Of a stretch of 48,841 nucleotides of DNA, positions 42,009 to 48,841 are shown one piece after another. The position numbers and the translations under genes were made by a program. How positions within the stretch are numbered: the first letter of the stretch is position 1; each line of letters begins with the position of its first letter. This DNA comes from Nitrospira sp. (lineage in GTDB: Bacteria; Nitrospirota; Nitrospiria; Nitrospirales; Nitrospiraceae). The notes beneath the pieces are model-generated. The model was not told the DNA's origin. It saw only the letters and a program-made list of their open reading frames with translations, and did no database searches. The DNA lies in NCBI GenBank assembly GCA_029865225.1, contig JAOUHJ010000021.1:1-48841 (forward strand), in the 5' to 3' direction.

Positions 42009-42617
42009 ATGAACGACTTATCTAAAGGTACCGATCAGTCAGATGCACTTGCAGATCAAAGATCCGGGTCTGGGATCGTGGTGCTGTCCGCATCCATGCA
42101 ACTTCTACATATGAATCGGCAAGCCACAGAGCTTGCCAAGAAGATTAACGCTGCCGAGCATGGAGGTAATACCGCTGTTTCGGCACGCGGGGTTCTCCCA
42201 ACAGCCATGACTGAGCTCTGCGCAGAAATCATAAAGGCGCTTCATATACGGACAGAGGCCAAAGATTGGGAACAATTCGAACTCAAACGTGTGACAGGCG
42301 ACCCTAATCAGCCAATCCTCCTAAGAGGGTTCGGCTTGCCCGATCGAGGAGGCGTTCAATACGCCAGGTTGGTAGTTACCATGGAAGAGTTGGGGCGGAA
42401 ACAAAACCTGAACACGGAGCATGCGCGAGAACGGTTCCAGTTAACAAACCGTGAGCAGTCTGTAGTTGAACATCTAGCGAAAGGATGGACTAATAAAGAA
42501 ATTGCTAATGCCCTCCAGATCACGGAACAGACTGTAAAAGAACACATCAAACATATCATGCGAAAAACCAACGCCACAACTCGAACAGGAATTCTTGTCC
42601 AAATCTTTAACTCGTAG
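42009..42617 (+). CDS. LuxR-family transcriptional regulator (orphan)
   Basis: The 202-residue protein ends in a LuxR/GerE helix-turn-helix: FQLTNREQSVVEHLAKGWTNKEIANALQITEQTVKEHIKHIMRKTNA. The N-terminal 130 residues resemble a PAS-like sensor (GIVVLSASMQLLHMNRQATELAKK) with no receiver domain, so it is not a standard response regulator. It may sense a small ligand or redox state. The ribosome site before the ATG is weak. It has its own promoter and lies between the EPS locus and the lipoprotein gene; its targets are unknown. Confidence 0.88.
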   Translation: MNDLSKGTDQSDALADQRSGSGIVVLSASMQLLHMNRQATELAKKINAAEHGGNTAVSARGVLPTAMTELCAEIIKALHIRTEAKDWEQFELKRVTGDPNQPILLRGFGLPDRGGVQYARLVVTMEELGRKQNLNTEHARERFQLTNREQSVVEHLAKGWTNKEIANALQITEQTVKEHIKHIMRKTNATTRTGILVQIFNS

Positions 42618-42666
42618 TCCTTAACACAAACACGCTCTCCTACCACACTTCCCCACTTACCCTGAC

Positions 42667-42703
42667 TGTGTTAATGACACGACAGTGAGTCACGATTAAC
42701 ACA
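42667..42703. promoter_or_regulatory. Inverted repeat TGTGTTAAT-N19-ATTAACACA, probable activator site
   Basis: Nine-base perfect arms (42667-42675 and 42695-42703) frame a spacer that itself contains TGAC...GTCA words. It lies about 90-125 bp upstream of the expected start of the sigma-54 promoter at 42767, the usual place for an enhancer-binding protein. It could instead be a 3' stem of the LuxR gene, but no T-run follows. Confidence 0.5.
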
Positions 42704-42766
42704 TCTTTTAAGCATCAAGCTGATCGATATATCAATTTTTCCTATTAATTTCTGTAGCTACATATC

Positions 42767-42782
42767 TGGCCCATTATTTGCA
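42767..42782 (+). promoter_or_regulatory. Sigma-54 (-24/-12) promoter of the lipoprotein gene
   Basis: TGGCCCATTATTTGCA matches TGGCAC-N5-TTGCA: TGGC at -24 and a perfect TTGCA at -12, with the required GG-N10-GC spacing. The start would fall near 42793, leaving a 25-nt leader that includes the AAGGAG ribosome site. Confidence 0.75.
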
Positions 42783-42817
42783 TAACTAGATATTCATCAT
42801 CAGGCAAGGAGATCGTG

Positions 42818-43333
42818 ATGATGAAATCTACTGTTAAGGCCAAAGAGTGTCTCGCGCACGGGCTACTTGGTGTGGGAATGGTAATACTTGTCGCTGGGTG
42901 TACGAGCGGCCTTTCAACCAAAGTTACGGAATCAGCTAATAGTGGGTTTATGTCGTTGTGGAACACCTATGCCGATTGCAAGTCAACCTCAGATTTGGGC
43001 CAAGCGGTATCAGACTTGGAGCAGCTTCGTTCAGCCAGTGGAGAGGGCCCGGTGGCACATGAAGGATTCGTCCTTCCTCTGCCCACCCGTCTTGAACGCT
43101 TAGTGTCCAATCCAGCCAGTCGAGTCGCTGTTGATGTCGAGGCCATGGTTTCTGCCTGTGCTCTACACGCTGGAGAGCTCGCCCTAGATCAAGGAGATAT
43201 CGATAGTGCTCGTGACTTCTTTGTTTCGGTTATCACTTTGCACAAAGAAGAAAATTCTTATTACGTACTGAAAGCCAAGACTCTACTTGGGAGACTTGGC
43301 CATGGCGTTAATGTTTCATTTAACACTCGCTAG
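42818..43333 (+). CDS. Lipoprotein of unknown function, sigma-54 controlled
   Basis: The 171-residue protein has a lipoprotein signal (LAHGLLGVGMVILVAGC, lipobox LVAGC about residue 27). A soluble region with helical, TPR-like sequence follows (ACALHAGELALDQGDIDSARDFFVSVITLHKEE, YYVLKAKTLLGRLG). I do not recognise a named family. AAGGAG lies 6 nt before the ATG at 42818; a GTG one codon earlier and an ATG one codon later are alternatives. It converges with glgA, with only 9 bp between their stops. Its strong sigma-54 promoter suggests it shares control with the beta-helix genes. Confidence 0.8.
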   Translation: MMKSTVKAKECLAHGLLGVGMVILVAGCTSGLSTKVTESANSGFMSLWNTYADCKSTSDLGQAVSDLEQLRSASGEGPVAHEGFVLPLPTRLERLVSNPASRVAVDVEAMVSACALHAGELALDQGDIDSARDFFVSVITLHKEENSYYVLKAKTLLGRLGHGVNVSFNTR

Positions 43334-43342
43334 GCCGTTCTC

Positions 43343-44842
43343 TTATTTCTCTGCCATAGCCCGGTAGATTCCCGCGTATTGCTGAGCCGATCGTCTCCAG
43401 GACAAGTCTTCGCTCATCCCAGCTTTTATCATCAAATTCCATGTTTCATATTCTTTATATACGCGTAGAGCAAGCATGATCGTAGAGAGCAATGCATCGG
43501 AAGAAGCATCGGTGAAATAAAAGCCCGTTGCAGATTTCGATTCGACCGTAGACGGACGAAACGGGACAACCGTATCCGCTAATCCTCCAGTGCGACGTAC
43601 GATAGGTACCGTGCCATACCGAAGGCTGTATAGTTGACTTAATCCGCATGGCTCATAGCGAGACGGCATGAGTAACATATCTGCTCCCGCTTCAACGCGA
43701 TGAGCTAGCCTTTCGTCAAATCCGATATGCAAGCCAATTTTCTCTGCGTATTTTTGCTGCACTGCCTTAAACTGTTGCTCTAGGTCGTAATCGCCAGTAC
43801 CTAGAAAAACAATTTGAAGCTCCAGTGACATGAGCTCCGCGATAATCTCAAGCAAGAGATCAAAACCTTTTTGGAACGTCAGTCGACCGACCACACCCAA
43901 GACAGGCACCTCACGATTCGGCAGGCCAAATTCCTCTTGTAACGCCCGTTTGCATACTTGTTTCCCAGCCAAATTAGCAGCTGTATACCGAGCAGGAAGG
44001 TAGAAATCTCGCGCAGGGTCCCAGACCTTTGTGTCTATCCCGTTCGTAATGCCTAATATCCCATCTATGCGGCTGGACAATACACCTTCGAGCCCGCAGC
44101 CATACTCTGCAGTGATGATTTCCTTCGCGTAGGTTGGACTGACGGTGGAAACAGCATCTGCGCAAATGATGCCACCTTTCAGACAATTGATTGATCCGTA
44201 GTATTCAAGAGCGCTCGGAGAAAATAGAGATGGAGGAAGGCCGGTCTTTCCAAACTCCTCGGCGGCAAATATTCCTTGATAGCCGAGATTATGGATGGTC
44301 AGCAGCGTCTTGATCGTGTGAAGTTCCTTATACTCACCAGGCAATGCTTTCAGATAAACCGAGCACAAGGCGGTCTGCCAGTCATGAAGGTGGAGTAGAT
44401 CAACTGCCTCTCCCTGCACTTCCGTTAGCGCACGTAGTACATGAAGAACTGCCCGACAGAATAATGTAAATCGATCGAGGTTGTCCGGATAGTCATGATG
44501 ATCCTCTTGATAAATTCCTGGGCGATCAAAATACGGATCATACCGTACGAGAAATACTCTTAGCGGGTGTGAGGCTTCCGTAACCGGTACGAGCTCCTCT
44601 TCGACCGTCACCTCCGTCTTCGTCTGCATCACTAAAATTGAGAATCGCATGACCTCTCGGCGAGCATTTTGTGTCGCTTGGCCTCGGTATCCAGGCAATA
44701 ACAATGTCACACGATGCCCCAACGCAGACAGCTCCATTGCCAATGCCGTAACAACATCGGCCAAGCCACCGGTCTTTGCATAGGGAACAGCTTCTGAGGC
44801 CGCCATCACGATATGCAGCCTATCAAGTGATAGTGAGTCCAT
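43343..44842 (-). CDS. glgA: Glycogen synthase (ADP-glucose, GT5)
   Basis: The 499-residue enzyme adds glucose from ADP-glucose to alpha-1,4-glucan. It has the N-terminal ADP-binding motif VPYAKTGGLADVVTALA (about residues 20-35), LLHLHDWQTAL, LLTIHNLGYQGIF, VGRLTFQKGFDLL and the C-terminal donor motif MPSRYEPCGLSQLYSLRYGTVPIVRRTGGLADTV. Length and order agree with bacterial GlgA. Its ribosome site is weak. It is the last gene of the era-mgtE-recO operon, 21 bp after a lipoprotein gene. Confidence 0.97.
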   Translation of the reverse strand: MDSLSLDRLHIVMAASEAVPYAKTGGLADVVTALAMELSALGHRVTLLLPGYRGQATQNARREVMRFSILVMQTKTEVTVEEELVPVTEASHPLRVFLVRYDPYFDRPGIYQEDHHDYPDNLDRFTLFCRAVLHVLRALTEVQGEAVDLLHLHDWQTALCSVYLKALPGEYKELHTIKTLLTIHNLGYQGIFAAEEFGKTGLPPSLFSPSALEYYGSINCLKGGIICADAVSTVSPTYAKEIITAEYGCGLEGVLSSRIDGILGITNGIDTKVWDPARDFYLPARYTAANLAGKQVCKRALQEEFGLPNREVPVLGVVGRLTFQKGFDLLLEIIAELMSLELQIVFLGTGDYDLEQQFKAVQQKYAEKIGLHIGFDERLAHRVEAGADMLLMPSRYEPCGLSQLYSLRYGTVPIVRRTGGLADTVVPFRPSTVESKSATGFYFTDASSDALLSTIMLALRVYKEYETWNLMIKAGMSEDLSWRRSAQQYAGIYRAMAEK

Positions 44843-44863
44843 GTAGAGTTTTAATCGGAAGAA

Positions 44864-45325
44864 CTAGGGCTTGAACGTTTCATCAAGCCTGGTCTTAAAC
44901 CGGTCTTCATAGGACCAGGCTTTAGCAAGAGCGTATAACTCTTCGGCTTTGAGCTTTTCCTTGTAGACGAGAAGTTCGTCGAGAAATACCAGCAGCCATC
45001 CACGATCGGGATAGGCTAAATAGACACCTTCGCCAGCATGGACACCAGCTTTCCACCCCTTTGGTGCTTCTCCAGTAGCTACGCGCGACTGAGGAATCAC
45101 GCTGAAATCAGGCATCACAAAAAAGTAGGAGAATTCACTATGATACACAGGAGGACTGCCCCAGGCGCTGACGACCGCTTCCGTCGTGATTTGATCCAGC
45201 ACCAGGTTCTCAGCCTGCACTAAACGCTGTTGCTCCTCCAACGTGGGCATACCTGTACATCCGACGAAGAGCAAGAGCACCAAGGAACCACAGAGTCTCA
45301 GTATCTTTCTCCAGCTGATGTCCAT
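44864..45325 (-). CDS. Lipoprotein of unknown function
   Basis: The 153-residue protein begins DISWRKILRLCGSLVLLLFVGC, a lipoprotein signal with lipobox LFVGC (Cys about residue 22). The mature part has a Bam-E-like look (VLDQITTEAVVSAWGSPPVYH, then GWLLVFLDELLVYKEKL), which suggests a small outer-membrane lipoprotein fold, but this is only a resemblance. The ATG at 45325 gives a proper signal; the open frame extends upstream to 45409 without one. It lies 20 bp after the DUF971 gene. Confidence 0.8.
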   Translation of the reverse strand: MDISWRKILRLCGSLVLLLFVGCTGMPTLEEQQRLVQAENLVLDQITTEAVVSAWGSPPVYHSEFSYFFVMPDFSVIPQSRVATGEAPKGWKAGVHAGEGVYLAYPDRGWLLVFLDELLVYKEKLKAEELYALAKAWSYEDRFKTRLDETFKP

Positions 45326-45345
45326 AATTCCCACGCCGTGTATCC

Positions 45346-45702
45346 TCACATAAGCCGTTTGGATTTTGCTTCCACCGGTTTGATCGGTTGACAGACATCG
45401 CACTGGCACAGTGCCCTCAGCAAATCATAAGAATAAATACCCGTATCATGGCCGTCACTCCACTTAAATTGGAATGCATAACGGCCGACCGGCTGAATGT
45501 CCTGAAGCATGATCAAGAGCGGGATATCTTCAGGTATCAGACGGCGTGCTCCGGTCCATTCATCGACACAAGCCGCACAGGGGCAATGCTGGCGCAGATA
45601 GCGAACTGGGTAAATCCCCTGGTGCCCGTCACTCCACCGAATCCCCAATACTCCTTTGTCGTGCCATTCCATATCCCGTGGCTCAACTGCGTGAACAGTC
45701 AT
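45346..45702 (-). CDS. DUF971 (gamma-butyrobetaine hydroxylase N-terminal-like) protein
   Basis: The 118-residue protein has the DUF971/GBBH_N pattern: LGIRWSDGHQGIYPVRYLRQHCPCAAC, the TGARR turn, and a second FQFKWSDGHDTGIYSYDLLRALCQCDVC. The two Cys-rich ends (CPCAAC and CQCDVC) could bind a metal or an Fe-S cluster. Such proteins often sit near Fe-S or Mrp-type genes; here it is downstream of recO. The ATG at 45702 has GAGGGA five bases before it; an upstream ATG at 45747 overlaps recO. Confidence 0.87.
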   Translation of the reverse strand: MTVHAVEPRDMEWHDKGVLGIRWSDGHQGIYPVRYLRQHCPCAACVDEWTGARRLIPEDIPLLIMLQDIQPVGRYAFQFKWSDGHDTGIYSYDLLRALCQCDVCQPIKPVEAKSKRLM

Positions 45703-45730
45703 ACTTCCCTCTTCGATTATCCTCTCAAGC

Positions 45731-46489
45731 TCATCCCGGCAAGGCAACGGACAAAAAATTCACAGGTGGCAGCCGTTTACCAGCTACGACCGTCATGTAC
45801 CCCTCAATCGCCTCTTCAACCTCACGCCGCACCTGCCCCGTAGCCCGCAACCGAGTGAGAATAGCAGGTGTTAGCCGAATGGCTTGTTGAAGAAACGACA
45901 GGCCTCCTCGAGAAAGCGCGACACATCGCACACGTTGGTGTGCCGCACACATCTGACATACAAGCCCTCCGGCAATTGGTGAAAATTGAGGCTCGCCGAC
46001 CAGATAGGTCTTCCCACAGGAGGCACAATGCTCAGTCTGAGGACGGAACCCAGTTAATCCCAGCAACCGTATTTGAAAGAGCAAGGCCGTAAAGGGGGGA
46101 TCATCGCTTTCCTGAAGCGACACGAGTCCCTGCTCTAGCGTATCAAAGAGAGGAGGGTCCGGATCTCCATCTGGAGTAATAGCCGAAACGACGTTGACCA
46201 TTCGTGCTGCTGAATCCATTAAGCGAAGATCTTCTCGCAAGCCCTGCGAGGATCTGACAAGGTCGACATGTGAGATTCTGAACAGTGAGTCGCCATTCTT
46301 TACAAACAGATTCAAGCGACACAGGCTGAATGGTTCAAGGGCAGCGCCGAAGCGGCTCTTCTGACGGCGGGCACCACGAGCGACCCCTCGTATCTTTCCC
46401 ATGTTCTTGGAATAGAATGTAACGATCCTGTCAGCATCGCCCCATTTTCGACTCTTCAAGATGATCGCCGTCGTTTTTACGAGAGACAC
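45731..46489 (-). CDS. recO: DNA repair protein RecO
   Basis: The 252-residue protein aids RecF-pathway recombination by loading RecA onto SSB-coated DNA. It has an OB-fold start (VKTTAIILKSRKWGDADRIVTFYSKNMGKIRGVARGARR), the LEPFSLCRLNLFVKNGDSLFRIS strand pair, and a zinc site made by CASCGKTYLV and LVCQMCAAH. I take the GTG at 46489, preceded by AGGGGA; the longer frame starts at a TTG. It is 54 bp after mgtE in the same operon. Confidence 0.95.
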   Translation of the reverse strand: MSLVKTTAIILKSRKWGDADRIVTFYSKNMGKIRGVARGARRQKSRFGAALEPFSLCRLNLFVKNGDSLFRISHVDLVRSSQGLREDLRLMDSAARMVNVVSAITPDGDPDPPLFDTLEQGLVSLQESDDPPFTALLFQIRLLGLTGFRPQTEHCASCGKTYLVGEPQFSPIAGGLVCQMCAAHQRVRCVALSRGGLSFLQQAIRLTPAILTRLRATGQVRREVEEAIEGYMTVVAGKRLPPVNFLSVALPG

Positions 46490-46543
46490 ACCGGTTCCCC
46501 TAGGCTCCAATACGGAAACAGCCTGACCACGTACATGCCGTCT

Positions 46544-48004
46544 TTACCGGAGATGCTCCAAGAAAAGTGTGGCCAAGGTTAGATAGATCGTAATCCCAGT
46601 AATATCATTGGCCGTCGTGACAAAAGGGCCGGCCGCTACTGCAGGATCGACCCCCATGCGTTTCAAGACAATCGGCGTAATTGTCGCCATACTCGTCGAT
46701 ACCAGGAAGGCAATAATCAGGGACGTCCCGACAACCATACCCAAAAAGCCTTGCTGCAAGACCCACCCAACCAGTGTCAAGGTGACTCCGCAAGCCAGAC
46801 CCATGACCAAACCAATCTTCGCTTCACGAAAGAAGACCGGCCACACATGGCTAAGCTCAACCGTACCGGTGGCCAACCCCCGAATAATCAGGGTCGAAGA
46901 CTGCAAGCCAACATTGCCACCCATCGCGGCAATGACAGGAATGAAACTCACGATCGCCACAACTTCCTGGATCGTATACCGGAAATACCAGAGGATTGCA
47001 CCAGACAGGAGGCTGCCGACGAGGTTCGTGAAGAGCCAGGGCAGCCGCAGTTTCGCAGAACCAAAGCACGAAGACTTCAAGCCCGACTCTTCCTCAATTG
47101 CCCCGGCCATCTTCAACATATCTTCGGTCGCTTCTTCCCGAATGACATCGACGACGTCGTCAACGGTAATGATGCCAACCAGCTTGCCGTCTCGCTCGAC
47201 CACAGGAATCGCCAGCAGGTTATAGTTCGCGACTTGGCGCGCAACCTCCTCTTGGTCCATGTCGATTGCCACACTCATGACCTCACGAGTCATAATATTC
47301 TTGAGCGGTGTGGTCGGAGGAACCGTGAGAAGCTGCCGAAGTGAAAGGACACCGACTAGTCGATCATCTTTATCCGTCACATAGATATAGAACACCATCT
47401 CCGCATCGGTCGCTTGTTGCAACCGGCGAATCGCTTCCTGTGCCGTCGCATCCTCCGGCAAAGAAAAGAATTCCGTCGTCATGATGGCGCCGGCCGTATC
47501 CTTTGGATACTTTAGGATGTCGGCGACTTCGGTCGAATCCTCGGCCTTCATCAAGGCGAGAATTTCTTGACTGCGATCTTCTGGAAGAAACCCAAGGATA
47601 TAGGCGACATCGTCAGGGCCAAGATCCTTCAACAGCCACGCGATATCGGAATGGAGGAGATCGGCAACCACCTGCTGAATGCTTTCACCGTCGAGCTCAC
47701 TCAACACCTGGCCCCGTTTACCTTCGCCGCGAACCAACTCAAAGACCTCTCGCTTTTCCTTGGGCGATGAGAGATGAGTGACGGCCTTCGCGATATCAGC
47801 AGGGTGCATACGGCCCAGCATTCTGGAAAGGTTGGTGATCGCTCCGCGGCGCAGCAACTTCTGGACCGATTGAATCACAATGTCAGACTTCGTCTGCCCA
47901 CGATCAGACTGATCACGCAATACTTCACGCAATACATCGCGTTCGGACACGCGAGAACGTTGTTCCGACGTGCGTGGCTCTATCGGTCGTTCCGGCAGCT
48001 GCAT
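46544..48004 (-). CDS. mgtE: Magnesium transporter MgtE
   Basis: The 486-residue protein has the full MgtE order: an N domain (about residues 60-170, HPADIAKAVTHLSSPKEKR, DDVAYILGFLPEDRSQEIL), two CBS domains (about 180-310; MTTEFFSLPEDATAQEAI and MTREVMSVAIDMDQEEVA, LVGIITVDDVVDVI), and five membrane spans including the pore motif PVIAAMGGNVGLQSSTLIIRGLA and GPFVTTANDITGI. It is a Mg2+-gated channel of the inner membrane. A hydrophilic 40-residue N-terminal extension is present. It lies 6 bp after era. Confidence 0.97.
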   Translation of the reverse strand: MQLPERPIEPRTSEQRSRVSERDVLREVLRDQSDRGQTKSDIVIQSVQKLLRRGAITNLSRMLGRMHPADIAKAVTHLSSPKEKREVFELVRGEGKRGQVLSELDGESIQQVVADLLHSDIAWLLKDLGPDDVAYILGFLPEDRSQEILALMKAEDSTEVADILKYPKDTAGAIMTTEFFSLPEDATAQEAIRRLQQATDAEMVFYIYVTDKDDRLVGVLSLRQLLTVPPTTPLKNIMTREVMSVAIDMDQEEVARQVANYNLLAIPVVERDGKLVGIITVDDVVDVIREEATEDMLKMAGAIEEESGLKSSCFGSAKLRLPWLFTNLVGSLLSGAILWYFRYTIQEVVAIVSFIPVIAAMGGNVGLQSSTLIIRGLATGTVELSHVWPVFFREAKIGLVMGLACGVTLTLVGWVLQQGFLGMVVGTSLIIAFLVSTSMATITPIVLKRMGVDPAVAAGPFVTTANDITGITIYLTLATLFLEHLR

Positions 48005-48010
48005 ACTCCC

Positions 48011-48841
48011 TTAATACCCCAACTGCACCAGCGTCTGTTCATTCTCGCGCCAGGACTTCCTGACCTTCACCCATAGTTCAAGAAATACTCTCATGCCGAA
48101 TAATCGTTCCATATCCAATCGTGCTTGAGTACCAATGGCTTTCAATCGCGCTCCCTGCTTTCCGACTAGAATCCCCTTCTGCGTTTCACGTTCTACCAGG
48201 ATCGAAGCCTTGATTTTGGCCAGCTTCCCCTGCTCAACGAACGCATCAATCTCAACGGCAACGGCATGTGGGACTTCTTCCTCGGTTTCTTGCAGCACCT
48301 TTTCCCGAATCATTTCAGCCGCCAGCGTCCTCATGCTCTGATCGGTGACCACATCGTCGCCGTAGGCCCCGTCTCCCGAAGGAAGATGCGGCACCGTGAC
48401 TGCAAGTAACCGATCAACATTGTCATCTTTCATTGCCGAAACCGGCACAACGTCGGTCCAGGCGTAAAGCTTGCCATAGCGATCAAGAACCGGAAGCAGC
48501 TTGTGCCTATTCACAAGGTCGATTTTTGTCACGACCAAGATCACCGGCTTGGACCGTTTTGCCAGAGCCTCTTTCATATACTTGATGGCCGCCATATCTC
48601 CTGGCCCCGGCAGACTTGTCGCTTCCATGAGCATGTAGAGGAGATCGGCCTCCTCCAACGTCTCGACGGCGGTTCGCACCATCCGTCGGTTCAGTAAGTG
48701 CTCCGGTTTATGCAGACCCGGCGTATCCAGAAATGCGATTTGTGCCCCCTCAACATGCACGAGCCCCATAATTCTGGTCCTCGTGGTTTGAGGCTTACTC
48801 GACACGATCGATATTTTCTCACCCAACAAATGATTGAGCAG
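48011..48841 (-). CDS. era: GTPase Era (5' end outside window)
   Basis: The visible 276 residues lack about 25 N-terminal residues, including the P-loop, which lie beyond the window. They show switch and G3 IAFLDTPGLHKPEHLLNRRMVRTA, the G4 motif as VTKID, SAMKDDNVDRLL, and a KH domain (GILVGKQGARLKAIGTQARLDME, then VFLELWVKVRKSWRENEQTLVQLGY). Era binds the 3' end of 16S rRNA and helps assemble the 30S subunit. It heads the operon that continues to mgtE. Confidence 0.97.
   Translation of the reverse strand: MLNHLLGEKISIVSSKPQTTRTRIMGLVHVEGAQIAFLDTPGLHKPEHLLNRRMVRTAVETLEEADLLYMLMEATSLPGPGDMAAIKYMKEALAKRSKPVILVVTKIDLVNRHKLLPVLDRYGKLYAWTDVVPVSAMKDDNVDRLLAVTVPHLPSGDGAYGDDVVTDQSMRTLAAEMIREKVLQETEEEVPHAVAVEIDAFVEQGKLAKIKASILVERETQKGILVGKQGARLKAIGTQARLDMERLFGMRVFLELWVKVRKSWRENEQTLVQLGY

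Noticed and set aside
1-48841. CRISPR arrays, tRNA, rRNA, toxin-antitoxin pairs or phage defence genes
   Set aside because: No regularly spaced repeats, RNA gene folds or defence domains were found on either strand.

Overview
The window reads as a chromosomal piece of a Nitrospira-like bacterium (phylum Nitrospirota). This is an inference from protein style, the era-mgtE-recO-DUF971-glgA neighbourhood and sigma-54-linked polysaccharide genes; no marker gene is present to prove it. Almost everything lies on the minus strand and forms one very long exopolysaccharide (EPS) locus running from about 40.9 kb down to 1.7 kb, followed to the right by a housekeeping operon.

Right end (48.8 to 43.3 kb, minus): era (5' cut by the window edge), an MgtE magnesium transporter, recO, a small DUF971 protein, a lipoprotein and glycogen synthase glgA, closely spaced. 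Between this operon and the EPS locus sit three small genes: a lipoprotein with a clear sigma-54 promoter and an upstream palindrome, an orphan LuxR-type regulator, and a PilZ-domain protein.

EPS locus, in transcription order from 40.9 kb: an RfaH/NusG-type antiterminator with a sequence in its own leader that looks like the enterobacterial ops element; sugar-nucleotide and modification genes (RfbF-like cytidylyltransferase, a frameshifted LhgO-like oxidoreductase, an SDR epimerase/dehydratase, a C-methyltransferase, an RfbC-type epimerase, an aminopeptidase-like DUF4910 protein, a 2OG-oxygenase-like protein, a class IV aminotransferase); two tandem Wza-type export proteins; an outer-membrane beta-barrel; an ABC exporter (Wzm/Wzt); a GT2, a TupA-type ATP-grasp, three further glycosyltransferases, a Wzy/WaaL-type membrane protein and a methyltransferase. 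The methyltransferase ends exactly at an inserted, broken IS630 element, which abuts an IS1595 relic.

Beyond the insertion sequences come two GT4 enzymes, a CapK/PaaK-type adenylating ligase and a QueC-like PP-loop enzyme. Two plus-strand secreted parallel beta-helix paralogues follow, each with its own sigma-54-type promoter. Then come another GT4, a methyltransferase, a GT2 and a carbamoyltransferase-SxtJ-DUF5989 set. The left edge holds a structurally intact IS3-family element (inverted repeats and a 3-bp duplication), the tail of another IS630 transposase and an IS3-type relic at 5.3-5.6 kb. The 5-19 kb stretch has most of the mobile debris and the longest gene-free gaps, and looks like the most recently rearranged part.

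The gene content suggests synthesis and ABC-type export of a modified (C-methylated, carbamoylated, possibly aminated) polysaccharide. Its long operon would be read by a cis-encoded RfaH-like factor, while surface beta-helix proteins are switched separately by sigma-54.
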